A stretch of 64,000 nucleotides of DNA from DASPOJ01 sp049790315 (GTDB lineage Bacteria > Acidobacteriota > Terriglobia > Acidiferrales > UBA7541). The notes under the pieces are model-generated. The model ran no database searches and was not told where the DNA came from. It saw nothing but the letters and a program-made list of their open reading frames with translations. A program made the position numbers and the translations under genes. Each line of letters begins with the position of its first letter. Positions within the stretch are counted from its first letter, which is position 1. Positions 9,374-18,020 of this stretch are shown here, in pieces. The stretch lies in contig JBAQYV010000200.1 of the NCBI GenBank assembly GCA_049790315.1, positions 41,108 to 105,107 on the forward strand, read 5' to 3'.

Positions 9374-9829
9374 ATGATCGGCAAAAACGACACGCCAACA
9401 GAAGTCCTTTTGGTTGAAGACAGTCCTGGCGACGTCCGGCTCACGCAGGAAGCTTTCCGCGACGCCAATCCAGCCATCAATTTGCACGTAGCCACCGATG
9501 GCGTGGAGGCCATGGCCTTTCTTAGGCGCGAGGGAACCCGCACCAATGCCCCGCGTCCGGACATCATCCTTCTCGATCTCAACCTCCCCAAAATGGATGG
9601 CCGAGAGGTCTTGGCCCATATCAAGGACGACGAGGGTCTGAAAACGATCCCGACAATCATCCTCACCACATCCGAAGATGCGGCGGACATCACAAAAAGC
9701 TATCAGCTCCAGGCCAATTGCTACCTCACGAAGCCCGTCCGGCTTGAGACGTTCGAGACTCTCGTGAAGAGCATCAACGAGTTCTGGCTCACCCAGGTTC
9801 GCCTGCCGCGGCAAGCGCAGGGTGCATAA
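9374..9829 (+). CDS. Single-domain response regulator, Rcp1-like (copy 1)
   Basis: This is a 151-residue stand-alone receiver domain. The acidic pair of VEDSPGD, the phospho-acceptor aspartate in LLDLNLPKMDG, the conserved threonines of LTTS and the lysine of YLTKP are all present. There is no DNA-binding or enzymatic output. The sequence is typical of Rcp1-type regulators that partner phytochrome-like kinases with an ASHDLQEP box. It follows the multi-PAS kinase by 3 nt and is the first of three tandem paralogs. It probably acts as a phosphate carrier or protein-interaction output. Confidence 0.93.
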   Translation: MIGKNDTPTEVLLVEDSPGDVRLTQEAFRDANPAINLHVATDGVEAMAFLRREGTRTNAPRPDIILLDLNLPKMDGREVLAHIKDDEGLKTIPTIILTTSEDAADITKSYQLQANCYLTKPVRLETFETLVKSINEFWLTQVRLPRQAQGA

Positions 9830-9882
9830 GCGGCAATTCGGGAAATAGTCCGCTTCGCCTCGTCGCGGCGTGAGAGGAAATC

Positions 9883-10344
9883 GTGAAAGCCATCGAGAAA
9901 ACCGGCGCATACAAAGAAGTTCTCTTGGTTGAAGACAGCCCCGGCGACGTTCGCCTCACCATGGAAGCCTTTCGCGATGCCAACGCCCCCATTCATCTTC
10001 ACGTCGTTTCCGACGGCGTCGAAGCCATGGCTTTCTTGCAGCGCGATGGGGCCTATGCCCACGCGCCGCGTCCCGATCTCATCTTGCTTGATCTCAACCT
10101 CCCGCGGATGGATGGCCGCGAAGTCCTGGCCCTCATTAAGGCCGACGCCGTCTTGAGGATGATTCCCACGATTATCCTCACCACGTCCGACGCCGAAGCG
10201 GATATTACGAAAAGTTATCAGCTCCAGGCCAGTTGCTACCTCAGCAAGCCCGGACAGTTGGACGCCTTTGAAACCCTTATGAAGAGCGTCAGCGATTTTT
10301 GGCTCACCAGCGCCACGCTTCCCCCGCAAAGGCTTAAAGCGTGA
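9883..10344 (+). CDS. Single-domain response regulator, Rcp1-like (copy 2)
   Basis: This 153-residue receiver is closely similar to its two neighbours, with the same VEDSPGD acidic pocket, LLDLNLPRMDG phospho-site, LTTS switch and a lysine in YLSKP. Start is GTG at 9883 behind GAGAGGAAA. It diverges most in its C-terminal tail and in the final helix (SVSDFWLTSATLP). The 53-nt gap from copy 1 has no gene. Three near-identical receivers suggest either dosage, phosphate buffering or distinct partners; the sequence does not decide. Confidence 0.92.
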   Translation: MKAIEKTGAYKEVLLVEDSPGDVRLTMEAFRDANAPIHLHVVSDGVEAMAFLQRDGAYAHAPRPDLILLDLNLPRMDGREVLALIKADAVLRMIPTIILTTSDAEADITKSYQLQASCYLSKPGQLDAFETLMKSVSDFWLTSATLPPQRLKA

Positions 10345-10381
10345 GCCATGCGAAAAAGGATTTGGAGAATGAAAGGACGAT

Positions 10382-10843
10382 ATGAAACTCATCGGAGGAG
10401 ATGGCATGCCCATTGAAGTTCTGCTCGTTGAAGACAGTCCCGGCGACGCCCGCCTCACCCAGGAAGCATTTCGCGACGCCAATCCGGCCGTTAATCTCAC
10501 GGTGACCGCCGATGGCGTCGAGGCCATGGCTTTCCTCAGACGTGAAGGGCTGCACGGCCGCGCCCCTCGCCCGGATCTTATCTTGCTCGATCTCAATCTT
10601 CCCAAGATGGATGGCCGCGAGGTCCTGGCCCACATCAAGGCCGATCACAACCTTAAGACCATCCCTACCGTGATCCTCACCACCTCTGACGCCGAAGCCG
10701 ACATTGTGAAGAGCTATGAACTTCAGGCCAACTGTTACCTTACCAAGCCCGTTCAACTAGCCGCGTTCGAGGCCCTCGTCAAGAGCATCAATGATTTTTG
10801 GCTCACCAAGGTCAAGTTGCCGCACTCCAAAACGGCCGCATGA
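10382..10843 (+). CDS. Single-domain response regulator, Rcp1-like (copy 3)
   Basis: This 153-residue receiver is closer to copy 1 than to copy 2: both share LTQEAFRDANPA, LRREG, NLPKMDG and QANCYLTKPV. ATG at 10382 is used; an internal ATG (residue 9) is also possible and would align better with copy 1. All phosphorylation residues are intact. Its stop overlaps the start of the GGDEF-EAL gene (ATGA at 10840-10843), coupling it to a c-di-GMP enzyme. Confidence 0.92.
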   Translation: MKLIGGDGMPIEVLLVEDSPGDARLTQEAFRDANPAVNLTVTADGVEAMAFLRREGLHGRAPRPDLILLDLNLPKMDGREVLAHIKADHNLKTIPTVILTTSDAEADIVKSYELQANCYLTKPVQLAAFEALVKSINDFWLTKVKLPHSKTAA

Positions 10844-12951
10844 GAGGCAAATCGTTCAAAGTGCTTCTCCTGGTCGAAGATAGCCCCGGAGACGCTCGCC
10901 TGTTGCGCGAGATGCTCAATGATCAGCGCAGTTCCCACATGACGGAACTGATTCATGCCGAATCCATGAGCGACGCTGAGGGCCATCTTGCCGCGCGCCC
11001 GTTTGACATTGTCTTGCTCGATTTAGGATTGCCCGATGCCCAGGGATTGAGTGCGCTACGTCGCGCCCGGGCGGCCGCGCCGCGTGTTCCGGTCGTCGTG
11101 CTCACCGGATACGATGACGAGACGCTGGCTGCGGAAGCCTTGCAGGAAGGCGCGCAAGACTACCTGATCAAAGGCCAAATCGATCCGCGCGGACTTTTGC
11201 GCGCCCTGCGCTATGCTGTCGAGCGCAAAGCGATGGAAGAGGCCCTGTTCGTCGAAAAAGAACGCGCCCAGGTCACCTTGAATTGCATCGGCGACGCGGT
11301 CATCTGCTCGGACGCCGCGGGCAACATCACTTTTCTAAATCTCGTAGCCGAGAAAATGACCGGCTGGCCGCGCGGGGAAGCCGCCGGCCGTCCCATGGCC
11401 GATGTCTTGCGAATCCTGGACACGGAGACCCGCCTGACCGTTCCCAATCCGATGATCATGGCTGTCAAGGAAGATCGAACCGTCCACTTGCCGTCAAACT
11501 GCATCCTCGTTCGGCGCGACGGATTTGAAACGCCCATCGAAGATTCCGTTGCCCCCATCCATGATCGAGAAGGCCGCGCCGATGGAGCTGTGGTTGTCTT
11601 CCGCGATGTCAGCGCCGCCCGCGCCATGGCTCTGCAAATGATTCATTCCGCCCATCATGACTATCTCACCGGTTTGCCCAATCGCATGCTCCTGAGGGAT
11701 CGCGTGGACCAGGTCATCTCTTTGGCGCACCGCCACGCGAAAAAAGTCGCCATTCTGTTTCTCGACCTCGACGGCTTCAAGCACATCAACGATTCCCTGG
11801 GCCATGCCGTCGGCGATTCACTCCTTCAATCCATCACGCAATGCCTCGTCGAGTGCGTGCGTGGTTCCGACACCGTCAGCCGGCAGGGAGGCGATGAATT
11901 TGTCGTCCTGCTGTCTGAAGTCGAGCAACCGGAAGATGCCGCCATCACCGCCAGACGAATGCTGCACGCGGTCGCCGAGGTTCATCCCGTCGGCCAACAC
12001 TTTCTTCATATCACCACAAGCATCGGCGTCAGCGTCTATCCCGACGACGGCCTCGATTCCGAAACGCTCATCAAGAATGCCGACACCGCGATGTATCAGG
12101 CCAAGGAAAATGGCCGCCAGAGCTATCAGTTCTTCAAGCCCGCCATGAACGTTCGCGCCGTCGAGCGCCAATCCATCGAGGAGGCTCTGCGCACCGCCCT
12201 TGACCGCAACGAGCTCTCCCTCCATTACCAGCCCAAGATCAATCTGCGTACCGGTGCGATCACCGGCGCCGAAGCGCTGATCCGCTGGACTCACCCCACG
12301 CGCGGTCCCGTCCCTCCTGGCCAATTTATTCCCGTCGCCGAAGATTGCGGCCTGATTCTCCCCATCGGCAACTGGGTTCTTCGTGAAGCCTCCAAACAAG
12401 CCCGCGCTTGGCTCGATGCCGGCCTGCCTCTTGGTTCCATCGCCGTCAACATCTCCGCCATGGAATTCCGTCACGAGGATTTTCTCGAAGGTATTTTCGC
12501 GGCCCTCGAAGACACGGGCTTGCTTCCGCAATATCTCGAACTCGAACTCACCGAAAGCGTTCTGATGAAGCACGCCGAATCCGCCACGTCCGTTCTGCGA
12601 ACTTTGCGCGCCAATGGCGTACAGCTCGCCATCGACGATTTCGGAACCGGCTTTTCCAGCCTCAGCTACCTCCGAAGATTTCCCATTGACTGCCTGAAAA
12701 TCGATCAGTCTTTCGTCCGCCAAATTTCCACCGCCCCCGACGAAACCACCATCGTCACCGCCATCATCAGCATGGGCCGCAGTCTCAATCTTCGCGTAGT
12801 AGCCGAAGGCGTTGAAACCCCTGAAGAACTCTCCTTTCTACAGGCCCACCAATGCGACGAAGCCCAGGGCTACTATTTTGGACGCCCTGTCCACCCCGCC
12901 CAATTTGCCAAGCTCCTCGAAACCGGCGTCCGCAACGCCGTCCTAACCTAG
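10840..12951 (+). CDS. REC-PAS-GGDEF-EAL cyclic-di-GMP enzyme
   Basis: This is a 703-residue cytoplasmic protein. A receiver domain (about 5-125) has phospho-acceptor D61, followed by a PAS domain (about 145-265). The GGDEF domain has an intact signature at G350-G-D-E-F354, and the EAL domain has E478-A-L480 plus the DDFGTG and AEGVE motifs. Both catalytic signatures look complete, so it could make and/or degrade c-di-GMP. The ATG at 10840 overlaps the stop of receiver copy 3. A longer in-frame reading to 10798 would overlap copy 3 by 46 nt and is unlikely. Its receiver is a natural target of the upstream multi-PAS kinase. Confidence 0.95.
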   Translation: MRGKSFKVLLLVEDSPGDARLLREMLNDQRSSHMTELIHAESMSDAEGHLAARPFDIVLLDLGLPDAQGLSALRRARAAAPRVPVVVLTGYDDETLAAEALQEGAQDYLIKGQIDPRGLLRALRYAVERKAMEEALFVEKERAQVTLNCIGDAVICSDAAGNITFLNLVAEKMTGWPRGEAAGRPMADVLRILDTETRLTVPNPMIMAVKEDRTVHLPSNCILVRRDGFETPIEDSVAPIHDREGRADGAVVVFRDVSAARAMALQMIHSAHHDYLTGLPNRMLLRDRVDQVISLAHRHAKKVAILFLDLDGFKHINDSLGHAVGDSLLQSITQCLVECVRGSDTVSRQGGDEFVVLLSEVEQPEDAAITARRMLHAVAEVHPVGQHFLHITTSIGVSVYPDDGLDSETLIKNADTAMYQAKENGRQSYQFFKPAMNVRAVERQSIEEALRTALDRNELSLHYQPKINLRTGAITGAEALIRWTHPTRGPVPPGQFIPVAEDCGLILPIGNWVLREASKQARAWLDAGLPLGSIAVNISAMEFRHEDFLEGIFAALEDTGLLPQYLELELTESVLMKHAESATSVLRTLRANGVQLAIDDFGTGFSSLSYLRRFPIDCLKIDQSFVRQISTAPDETTIVTAIISMGRSLNLRVVAEGVETPEELSFLQAHQCDEAQGYYFGRPVHPAQFAKLLETGVRNAVLT

Positions 12952-13087
12952 TTTCTCCCTCGCTGTAGTCGTTGCCTCCTCGCGCTACTCGCAACGTTGG
13001 GTCTGTCCTTTCCTCGGCGACGTTGGGACTGTCGTTTCCTCGGAATCGAAACACAACCACGTTCTCCTGTGTCGCCCAACAAGAAAC

Positions 13088-13190
13088 CGTCATTCTGAGC
13101 GAAGAGGCGGCTCTTTTCCCTCTCGTCCGTCCGCCGCGGCGGACGCGGACGAGCCGCCTCGCAGTCGAAGAATCCCTCTTCGCGTGACGC
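13088..13190. repeat. Imperfect palindromic intergenic element (GTCATTCTGAGCGAAG type)
   Basis: The element begins CGTCATTCTGAGCGAAGAGG and ends in TCGAAGAATCCC and CGTGACG. It encloses a strong inverted repeat, GAGGCGGCTC with GAGCCGCCTC, and a central CCGCCGCGGCGG palindrome. Elements starting GTCATTCTGAGCGAAG are familiar as dispersed intergenic repeats in Acidobacteriota and related phyla. A related remnant lies near 31320-31382. Confidence 0.6.
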
Positions 13191-13235
13191 GGTTCTCGTG
13201 GTCCCCATTCGCCCCCCGTCGCGCGTCACTCGAGC

Positions 13236-13326
13236 CAGCCCCGGCGGGGCGGCATATTTTAGCCCAGGGCGTAAACCCTGGGTTCGCATCGCAACCTCGC
13301 AAAAGCCCCGCAAGGGGCGACACAAC
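13236..13326 (+). repeat. Three-hairpin palindromic repeat, copy A
   Basis: The element is AGCCCCGGCGGGGCGGCA, then TAGCCCAGGGCGTAAACCCT with GGGT, then CATCGCAACC, then GCCCCGCAAGGGGCGACA. It contains three potential stem-loops. An opposite-orientation copy lies at 28009-28098 with the same block order, including the CATCGCAACC linker and the ACACAAC edge. Confidence 0.8.
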
Positions 13327-13844
13327 CTCACGCGACGCCGCGATCCCACGCCTCTATTCGAAATATTTTACACAGATGAAACTTACCCATATAGATATCA
13401 TCGGTGCTATCGTAAATCCATGACCGCGCGACCCAGCCGACGACCTTCTCGAAGCCGCTCTCTGTCGGTGTCGCAAAATCCGTGCAACCCTCTTGTGTTC
13501 AATCGATTCCACACTCCTCATGCATACATTTCCCGCAAATCCTTTATTCATATTTACTTACAAACTGGGTACGGGGGTGCGTATCCCGCGGAATTATCTT
13601 CTGGTTTTTCAATGGCATACGCTTTAACAATTTCCGAAAAACTGCGCAATTTCCAGCGCGCAGTGGCTTGCAAACATATTCGATCTGCCGTTTGCGTTCC
13701 GGCGCACGCTCCGCGCCAGCCAATCTTTCTATCGCGCCACATTTTCCCAAAGAGATTTTCCAGACTCCATACCTCTTCCCCGTTTTGTTGGTATCATCCC
13801 GCCATCATCGCGGCCACGACGCCGCGACATCGGAGGTCCCACAC

Positions 13845-15125
13845 ATGGATCGTCGAACGTTCATCAAGCGCGGCAGCGCTCTCGTGGCGCTTTCAGGAGC
13901 CGTGGCGGCTTCCGGCCAAGCCGCACAAGAAAATATTCCCGAATCCCCGTTCGATACCGGAGAGATCAACAACGGCAAACTCCGATTTCCTTCCGAGGGT
14001 TCGACGATCGAAGGCGGCGCGAAGTTTGGCGGTCCTCCGAATCAGGATCCGCCCGATACCCGCATCGGCTACGCCATCCTCGGCCTCGGCCGCCTCGCCA
14101 CCGAACAAATCATGCCCGCCTTTGGCCGCGTCAAGCACGCCAAGCTCGTCGCGCTCATCAGCGGCACGCCCGAAAAAGCGCGCGTCCTCGCGGGAGAGTA
14201 CGGCCTGCCCGAAAGCAAGATTTACGGCTACGACGATTTCAACCGCATTCGCGACGACCAATCCATCCAGGCCATCTACGTCGTCACGCCCAACGCGCTC
14301 CATCACGAGCACGTATTGAAATGCGCCGCCGCCGGCAAACACGTGCTCTGCGAAAAGCCCATGTCGGCAACCGCCGCCGAAGCCGAAGACATGGTCGCCG
14401 CCTGCGCAAAAGCTGATCGCAAGCTCATGATTGGTTACCGCATGCAGTACGAGCCGCACTGCCGCGAAGTCATTCGCATGGTTCGCAGCGGAGAAGCGGG
14501 CAACGTAAAAGCGCTCACCATGTTCAACGGCCAAAATATGGGCGACCCGGCGCAATGGCGCCTGCGCAAAGTCCTCGCCGGCGGCGGCGCCATGTACGAT
14601 ATCGGCGTCTACTGCCTTAATTCCGCGCGCTTCGTTCTGGGCGAAGAGCCCATCGAAATAAATGCTCGCATCTACACCACGCCCGGCGATCCGCGTTTCA
14701 AGGATGTTGAGGAGTCCGTCTACTGGACGATGCTTTTCCCGTCAGGTGTCATGGCCACCTGCTCCACGAGCTACGCGATGCACAATACGAAAATCTTCAG
14801 CGTGCAAAGCGATATCGCCGTGCTTTCTCTTGAGCAGGCTTTTTCCTACAGCGGCTTGCGCCTCTACCAAGATCGCTCGCTCGGCGGAAAAGGCGTGATC
14901 GCGGAGCTCAGAATCGGGGATGTCGATCACTTCGCGCTCGAACTCGATCATCTCGCGCTCTGCATCCGCGACAATGTGAAGCCGCGCACTCCCGGCGAAG
15001 AAGGTCTCCAGGACATGAAACTGATCGAAGCCGTCTATCGGTCTGCCGCATCGGGTCAAACGGTGAAATTGCCTCGCATCGATGGATTAGACACCACGCG
15101 CGGCCCCGAGCCGATGCCGAGTTAA
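13845..15125 (+). CDS. Tat-exported Gfo/Idh/MocA-family oxidoreductase
   Basis: This 426-residue NAD(P)-dependent oxidoreductase is of the glucose-fructose oxidoreductase type. It starts with a twin-arginine signal (RRTFIKRG followed by a hydrophobic run), so it should be exported folded with its cofactor. The Rossmann motif GLGRLATE occurs near residue 69, and the family EKP motif is in VLCEKPMS. ATG at 13845 has GGAGG upstream; a longer in-frame reading from 13482 passes through AT-rich intergenic sequence and has no ribosome site. Members oxidise or reduce sugars. The nearby glucarate locus hints at carbohydrate chemistry, but the substrate is not readable from sequence. Confidence 0.92.
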   Translation: MDRRTFIKRGSALVALSGAVAASGQAAQENIPESPFDTGEINNGKLRFPSEGSTIEGGAKFGGPPNQDPPDTRIGYAILGLGRLATEQIMPAFGRVKHAKLVALISGTPEKARVLAGEYGLPESKIYGYDDFNRIRDDQSIQAIYVVTPNALHHEHVLKCAAAGKHVLCEKPMSATAAEAEDMVAACAKADRKLMIGYRMQYEPHCREVIRMVRSGEAGNVKALTMFNGQNMGDPAQWRLRKVLAGGGAMYDIGVYCLNSARFVLGEEPIEINARIYTTPGDPRFKDVEESVYWTMLFPSGVMATCSTSYAMHNTKIFSVQSDIAVLSLEQAFSYSGLRLYQDRSLGGKGVIAELRIGDVDHFALELDHLALCIRDNVKPRTPGEEGLQDMKLIEAVYRSAASGQTVKLPRIDGLDTTRGPEPMPS

Positions 15126-15139
15126 AAATGCACTCCGTT

Positions 15140-15991
15140 TCAATGCGCCCTTTGCGTTGCGACGGTCTCACTCTCGGGAACGGATTTGCTCGTATGCATC
15201 ACCGCGTTGCGAGTCGCCGCAAGGCTGTTCACCGCCGTTCGTCTCGGCAGATGCTGCGTGAGCGGCCTCACCATCCACCAGAATTCCGCGGGAATTCCGC
15301 GGCTCATTCCCAACGACTCCGTTTCCAGATACACCCCGCCATCGCGCTGTTCCAGACGCGAGATCGTGGCCAGCCTCCAAACATATCCGGGCCCCGAATC
15401 CTGCGCGTATTTGTGTTCGTTGGGTTTCCCGTAGTCCGCGATGGCCTGCACGCTCGTCGTCGAGGCGTAAACATAAGCGTGAGTGTCGTCGATGCGCTCC
15501 AACTGCGCCTCGTTCTCGGTATCGAAAGCCGCCGTCACGCCGAACTTTCTTTCCACCATCACGAGCGTGTATTTCCGATCGCTCGGACTGTCCTGTTCCA
15601 GTTTCGATTTCACGATCATCGGTTTGAAATATTCCTGGTAATGATCGTAATCGTCGACCACCTCTAGAACTTTATCGAGCGTAGTGTTCGGAATGAATAC
15701 TCCCGCCATCCAGTCGTAAATCAATCCGTGCGGCACTCTCCGCGGATCGTCTTTGCGTGCCGGCTCGGCCACGATTTCCCCGGAGCGCACGCGCCGCAAC
15801 CGCGCGGGATTTTCGTCAATCCAAAGAAACGGTTTTTGCTGTGAGGCGATACGCGCCTCCGTGCGCGCCTTCACCGCGTGGACGTAATTGTCCCAGGCTT
15901 TCCGTGTCTCCGGTTTCAGATCGTCGGCGAAAAGAATTCCCGGTTGAATCAGCAGAATCAAAGCGACGGCCACGATTGCTCGGTTTCTCAT
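15140..15991 (-). CDS. Secreted START/SRPBCC-like protein
   Basis: This 283-residue protein has an N-terminal signal peptide (about 1-22, cleavage after FA). The body has features of a START/SRPBCC-like hydrophobic-pocket fold: a V-x-D-Y-D-H-Y-x-E-Y-F helix near residue 118, followed by alternating beta strands. This pattern is common in acidobacterial exported hypothetical proteins. No catalytic residues are evident. It converges with the Gfo/Idh gene, 14 nt apart. A lipid-binding or cyclase-like role is possible but unproven. Confidence 0.7.
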   Translation of the reverse strand: MRNRAIVAVALILLIQPGILFADDLKPETRKAWDNYVHAVKARTEARIASQQKPFLWIDENPARLRRVRSGEIVAEPARKDDPRRVPHGLIYDWMAGVFIPNTTLDKVLEVVDDYDHYQEYFKPMIVKSKLEQDSPSDRKYTLVMVERKFGVTAAFDTENEAQLERIDDTHAYVYASTTSVQAIADYGKPNEHKYAQDSGPGYVWRLATISRLEQRDGGVYLETESLGMSRGIPAEFWWMVRPLTQHLPRRTAVNSLAATRNAVMHTSKSVPESETVATQRAH

Positions 15992-16233
15992 GAAGTCGCG
16001 TCCCTCGATCCGGCGCCTACTGACGCGCTTTTCGCGCCCGTTCTTTCGATGCGGCGGCCTTGATGATTGACGCGCTTCGATGGCGAATACCGCCGGGAAA
16101 TCGCATCGGGCATTCGCTGGATTGATATTCCGCGCGCACGCCGTCCGGTTACTGCGTGCGCCGCGGTTTCACGACGCTCGTGCGCGAAGTTGGAAATCTC
16201 GTGACGAAATATGCCGCTGGGAATCGGAGCGAA

Positions 16234-17877
16234 CTAGGAAATCGGATCCCGCGTCCACGCGCCATCCACCATGCGCGCAATGCCGCGCGGATTTTCGTCC
16301 TTCAGCTCCGCGGGCAGCCACGATTGCGGAAAATCCTGGAAGCACACCGGCCGAACGAAGCGCAGAATCGCCGCCGTGCCCACGGATGTGAAACGCGGAT
16401 CGGTTGTGGCGGGATAAAAGCCGCCATGCTGCGTCGCAGGACCCACTTCAAGTCCCGTCGGCATGCTGCCAAACACAAGCCGTCCCGCTTTTTCACGCAA
16501 GATCTCCACCAGCGATGCGAACTCTTTCAAGTCCTCATCGGTTGCGTGAATCGTCACGGTCAGTTGCCCCGCGAGATTTGATGCGATTTCTTCCAGGCGT
16601 TGTTTCGATTCGCAGGGCACCACGAGTGTCGCCGGTCCGAACAATTCTTCGCTCAAGCTCGGTTCATCGCGAAACAATTTCGCATCCGCCGTGAACACGG
16701 CCGCGAACGCGCTCGCGGATTTTCCGCCCGATTGTGCGGACGAAGCTGCCGCGGAATCCGCGCCGCCGTGCGCCGCGGAATTTGCCGCGGCGCTTTCTGT
16801 CACGCGAATTCCCGAAATGCCGCGGCGCTTCTCAAACCCGCCGCGATAATGCTGCGCAATTCCCGCGTGCAGCATCGTAGCGGCGGACGATTGCGCGATT
16901 TCTCGGCTCAACGTTTCCGCGAACGAATCGAAATCCCCGCCTTGCATCCCGACCGCCAATCCGGGCTTGGTGCAAAATTGTCCAACTCCCAGCGTCACGG
17001 ATTTCGCCATGCTTTGTGCCACCGCGGTGCCGCGCGATTTCAGCGCACCGGGCAAAATGAAAATGGGATTGATGCTCCCCATCTCCGCGAACAGCGGAAT
17101 CGGCACGGCGCGCGCGTTGGCGGCATCGAAAAGAGCGCGTCCCGCGCCGAGCGATCCCGTAAATCCGACGGCGCGAGTCAACGGATGCCGCACAAGCGCG
17201 AGTCCCACCGCGGGCGAAGGTCCGTGCACCATCGAAAATGTGCCTGGCGGCAATCCGCACGCGCGAACCGCTTCCTGCACCACGCTCCCCGCCAATTCCG
17301 AAGTGCCCGGGTGCGCCGGATGTCCTTTCACGACCACCGGATTTCCGCCGGCCAGAGCGGACACTGTGTCGCCGCCGCAAACCGAAAACGCCAGTGGAAA
17401 ATTGCTTGCGCCAAAAATTACCGTCGGTCCCATCGGCACCAGCATCCTGCGCATATCGGGTTTGGGAAGCGGCGCGCGCGCTGCATCCGCGCGATCGATC
17501 CGCGCGTCGAGCCACGAGCCTTCGCGCACCAGCGCCGCAAACATCCGAAGTTGCATCGCCGTGCGTGCGCGTTCACCGAGCAAGCGTGCTTCCGGCAAAG
17601 CGGTTTCAGCGCGCGCCCGCTCGATAAGTTCCGCGCCAAGATTTTCCAAGCCCGACGCGACGGCTTCGAGGAATCGCGCGATTTCCTGCGGTGGCGTCTT
17701 GCGATACGTCGCGAAGGCTTTCTCCGCGAGTGTAAGCGCGCGATCGATTTCGGCGGTGGTGGCTTCGTGATACGCCGGCTCAAGTTGCGCGCCGGTCGCC
17801 GGATTCACGCCGTGAAAAGTAGCGCTGCCCGCGCGGCTCACTTCGGCGCCCAGAATGTTGGCTCCGTGTAGTTCCAT
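16234..17877 (-). CDS. 2,5-dioxovalerate (alpha-ketoglutarate semialdehyde) dehydrogenase
   Basis: This is a 547-residue aldehyde dehydrogenase. Catalytic residues are visible: N159 in FGASNFP, K184 in VVVKGHP, E265 in LFAEMGS and C302 in GQFCTKPG. The KGHPAHPG signature is typical of ketoglutarate-semialdehyde dehydrogenases, which oxidise 2,5-dioxopentanoate to 2-oxoglutarate. That is the last step of the oxidative glucarate pathway, whose other enzymes are encoded at 19848-23454. ATG at 17877 has AAGGAG at a long spacing (13 nt); a longer in-frame reading to 18249 runs into the divergent gene and is rejected. An Ala/Ser/Gly-rich insertion occupies about residues 361-389. Confidence 0.93.
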   Translation of the reverse strand: MELHGANILGAEVSRAGSATFHGVNPATGAQLEPAYHEATTAEIDRALTLAEKAFATYRKTPPQEIARFLEAVASGLENLGAELIERARAETALPEARLLGERARTAMQLRMFAALVREGSWLDARIDRADAARAPLPKPDMRRMLVPMGPTVIFGASNFPLAFSVCGGDTVSALAGGNPVVVKGHPAHPGTSELAGSVVQEAVRACGLPPGTFSMVHGPSPAVGLALVRHPLTRAVGFTGSLGAGRALFDAANARAVPIPLFAEMGSINPIFILPGALKSRGTAVAQSMAKSVTLGVGQFCTKPGLAVGMQGGDFDSFAETLSREIAQSSAATMLHAGIAQHYRGGFEKRRGISGIRVTESAAANSAAHGGADSAAASSAQSGGKSASAFAAVFTADAKLFRDEPSLSEELFGPATLVVPCESKQRLEEIASNLAGQLTVTIHATDEDLKEFASLVEILREKAGRLVFGSMPTGLEVGPATQHGGFYPATTDPRFTSVGTAAILRFVRPVCFQDFPQSWLPAELKDENPRGIARMVDGAWTRDPIS

Positions 17878-18020
17878 TTTGTGTGGTGAACTCCTTCGAC
17901 GCGGCGTCCTTCGCGCAATCTTTACGGAATGTGCTCCGCGCAGAGGCGCCGCCTTGCGATTATACTGAAATTCGCGCCGCCGCACCGCGCGAACGACCCG
18001 AGCGGCAAAACTAAAAGTTA

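Larger units (their letters stand above)
12952..13844. other. Repeat-rich, partly AT-rich intergenic region
   Basis: This 893-base stretch holds no convincing gene. Its first half contains two palindromic repeat elements, listed separately. From about 13350 to 13830 base composition drops well below the surrounding GC, with runs such as AAATATTTTACACAGATG. A GGGTACGGGGGTGCGTATCC motif near 13567 resembles one near 27560 in inverted orientation. The final part must contain the promoter of the Gfo/Idh gene. Confidence 0.6.
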
